From Pseudoalteromonas haloplanktis ATCC 14393 (GTDB taxonomy: Bacteria; Pseudomonadota; Gammaproteobacteria; Enterobacterales; Alteromonadaceae): a DNA stretch of 64,000 nt. Of this stretch, positions 63,432 through 64,000 are shown piece after piece. The position numbers and the translations under genes are program-made. Each line of letters starts with the position of its first letter. Position 1 is the stretch's first letter. The notes under the pieces are model-generated. The model worked only from the letters and a program-made list of their open reading frames with translations, was not told where the DNA came from and searched no databases. The DNA lies in NCBI RefSeq assembly GCF_000238355.1, contig NZ_AHCA01000001.1, forward strand, positions 310,001-374,000. Reading direction: 5' to 3'.

Positions 63432-64000
63432 CTATTTTTCTAGTCCAAGTAACTCTATTTCAGCTATTTGTAATAGGCCGTCGTTATTGGCATTTTTACT
63501 AACACTCAGACGATAACTTAAAAAAGCAAAACCATTATTAAACTCAAATGAGCGCCGCTCTAAACGTTCATTCCAGCTTTCACCAATCCATTTCGATACA
63601 AGTGTCCATGTTTGCCCACCATCGTTTGAGCCTAATAAACTAAAGTTTTCAGGATCACGCTCTGGTGCATCATTAGCACTGGTGATAGCAAGTCCACTAA
63701 CTGCTTGAGGTTCGCTGAAGTCAACTTGGATCCAAGCAGGATCTTCTTCTGTTGGCGGACCTTGCCAATCATTGTGATCAAGCCATTTAGTTTCATTATC
63801 ATCATCGAATGCTTTATCTGCACTTTCTGTATCCCCGATACTAAAACGTGCGCTAAAAACATTGCCAGCCAAAGTGCTGAGATCGCTAAACGCATAATCA
63901 GGGCCAATCAAACCAACTTCTGCTATTTGCACTAACCCATCATTATTTGCATTTTTACTAATGGCTAACCGATAGTAATTATATGCCAGCGTATTTGCTA
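63432..64000 (-). CDS. Discoidin-like (F5/8 type C) repeat protein, C-terminal part
   Basis: The last 189 codons of a protein that continues beyond the right edge; the reading frame is open to base 63998. One complete F5/8-type C domain is seen (about 63450-63890, with WLDHNDWQGPP and WIQVDFSEPQAV). The preceding partial copy ends in the same words (YYRLAISKNANNDGLVQIAEV against LSYRLSVSKNANNDGLLQIAEI), so at least two tandem domains exist. Such domains bind carbohydrates or surfaces. The product is probably an exported enzyme or adhesin, but the catalytic part, if any, is off the window. It may be in one unit with the asparaginase-type gene. Confidence 0.8.
   Translation of the reverse strand, partial: ANTLAYNYYRLAISKNANNDGLVQIAEVGLIGPDYAFSDLSTLAGNVFSARFSIGDTESADKAFDDDNETKWLDHNDWQGPPTEEDPAWIQVDFSEPQAVSGLAITSANDAPERDPENFSLLGSNDGGQTWTLVSKWIGESWNERLERRSFEFNNGFAFLSYRLSVSKNANNDGLLQIAEIELLGLEK

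Noticed and set aside
1..64000. CRISPR arrays, insertion sequences, prophage genes, rRNA and tRNA
   Set aside because: I looked for regularly spaced repeats, transposase or integrase motifs, phage structural genes and conserved RNA segments, and saw none.

Overview
The window looks like a chromosomal stretch of a marine gammaproteobacterium of the Alteromonadales, most likely Pseudoalteromonas or a close relative. This rests on the AT-leaning composition, three TonB-dependent receptors, a Vibrio/Shewanella-type TonB2 system, pectin and alginate lyases with several binding modules, and a min locus with ycgL and ycgN as neighbours. The genus is inferred from gene content; no marker gene such as rRNA is present. 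I found no rRNA, tRNA, CRISPR array, insertion sequence or prophage.

Region 1 (1-15985) is a pectin-use locus. It opens with a large secreted pectin methylesterase/pectate lyase fusion whose N-terminus lies left of the window. A LacI-type regulator follows. Two divergent operons come next. The leftward one is kduD-kduI plus a three-part TRAP transporter. The rightward one is uxaB-uxaA-kdgK plus an exported pectinesterase-like protein. Together they would cleave pectin, import uronates and convert unsaturated (kduI/kduD) and saturated (uxaB/uxaA) galacturonate to KDG, then KDPG. uxaC, eda and an oligogalacturonate lyase are not here. A perfect 20-bp palindrome lies in the shared promoter region.

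Region 2 (16000-26560) is mixed. It holds a siderophore-interacting protein with a divergent MarR regulator, an SOS-controlled umuDC, small conserved proteins (DUF4240, YwbE, lipoproteins), a bacterial voltage-gated channel with a calcium-type filter, a siderophore receptor, asd and a small secreted cysteine protein.

Region 3 (26660-36530) is a receptor and energiser block, all leftward. It encodes DUF3450, a TtpC-like ExbB, ExbB, ExbD, TonB and a TPR protein. After a terminator come a large lipoprotein and a 900-residue TonB-dependent receptor. The probable logic is an outer-membrane uptake system with its own TonB motor; the substrate is unknown.

Region 4 (36797-45190) carries a DsbA-like protein, a diguanylate cyclase and a chemoreceptor in one direction. 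Next is an alginate/sugar block: a FucP-type MFS sugar transporter and a modular PL7 alginate lyase lipoprotein. The same GGAACGTTCC palindrome occurs before the transporter and before the chemoreceptor. A small outer-membrane protein follows.

Region 5 (45194-59075) is housekeeping: an RNA methyltransferase, ycgN, peptidases, a siderophore receptor, an alcohol dehydrogenase with a divergent GbsR-type regulator, mltB, ycgL and minCDE. Among them sits an AT-rich orphan gene with a PD-(D/E)XK nuclease signature. Region 6 (59088-64000) has an ECF42-type sigma factor with two YCII proteins, a DUF2200 protein, a glycosylasparaginase-type hydrolase and the C-terminal part of a protein with discoidin-like repeats that runs off the right edge.
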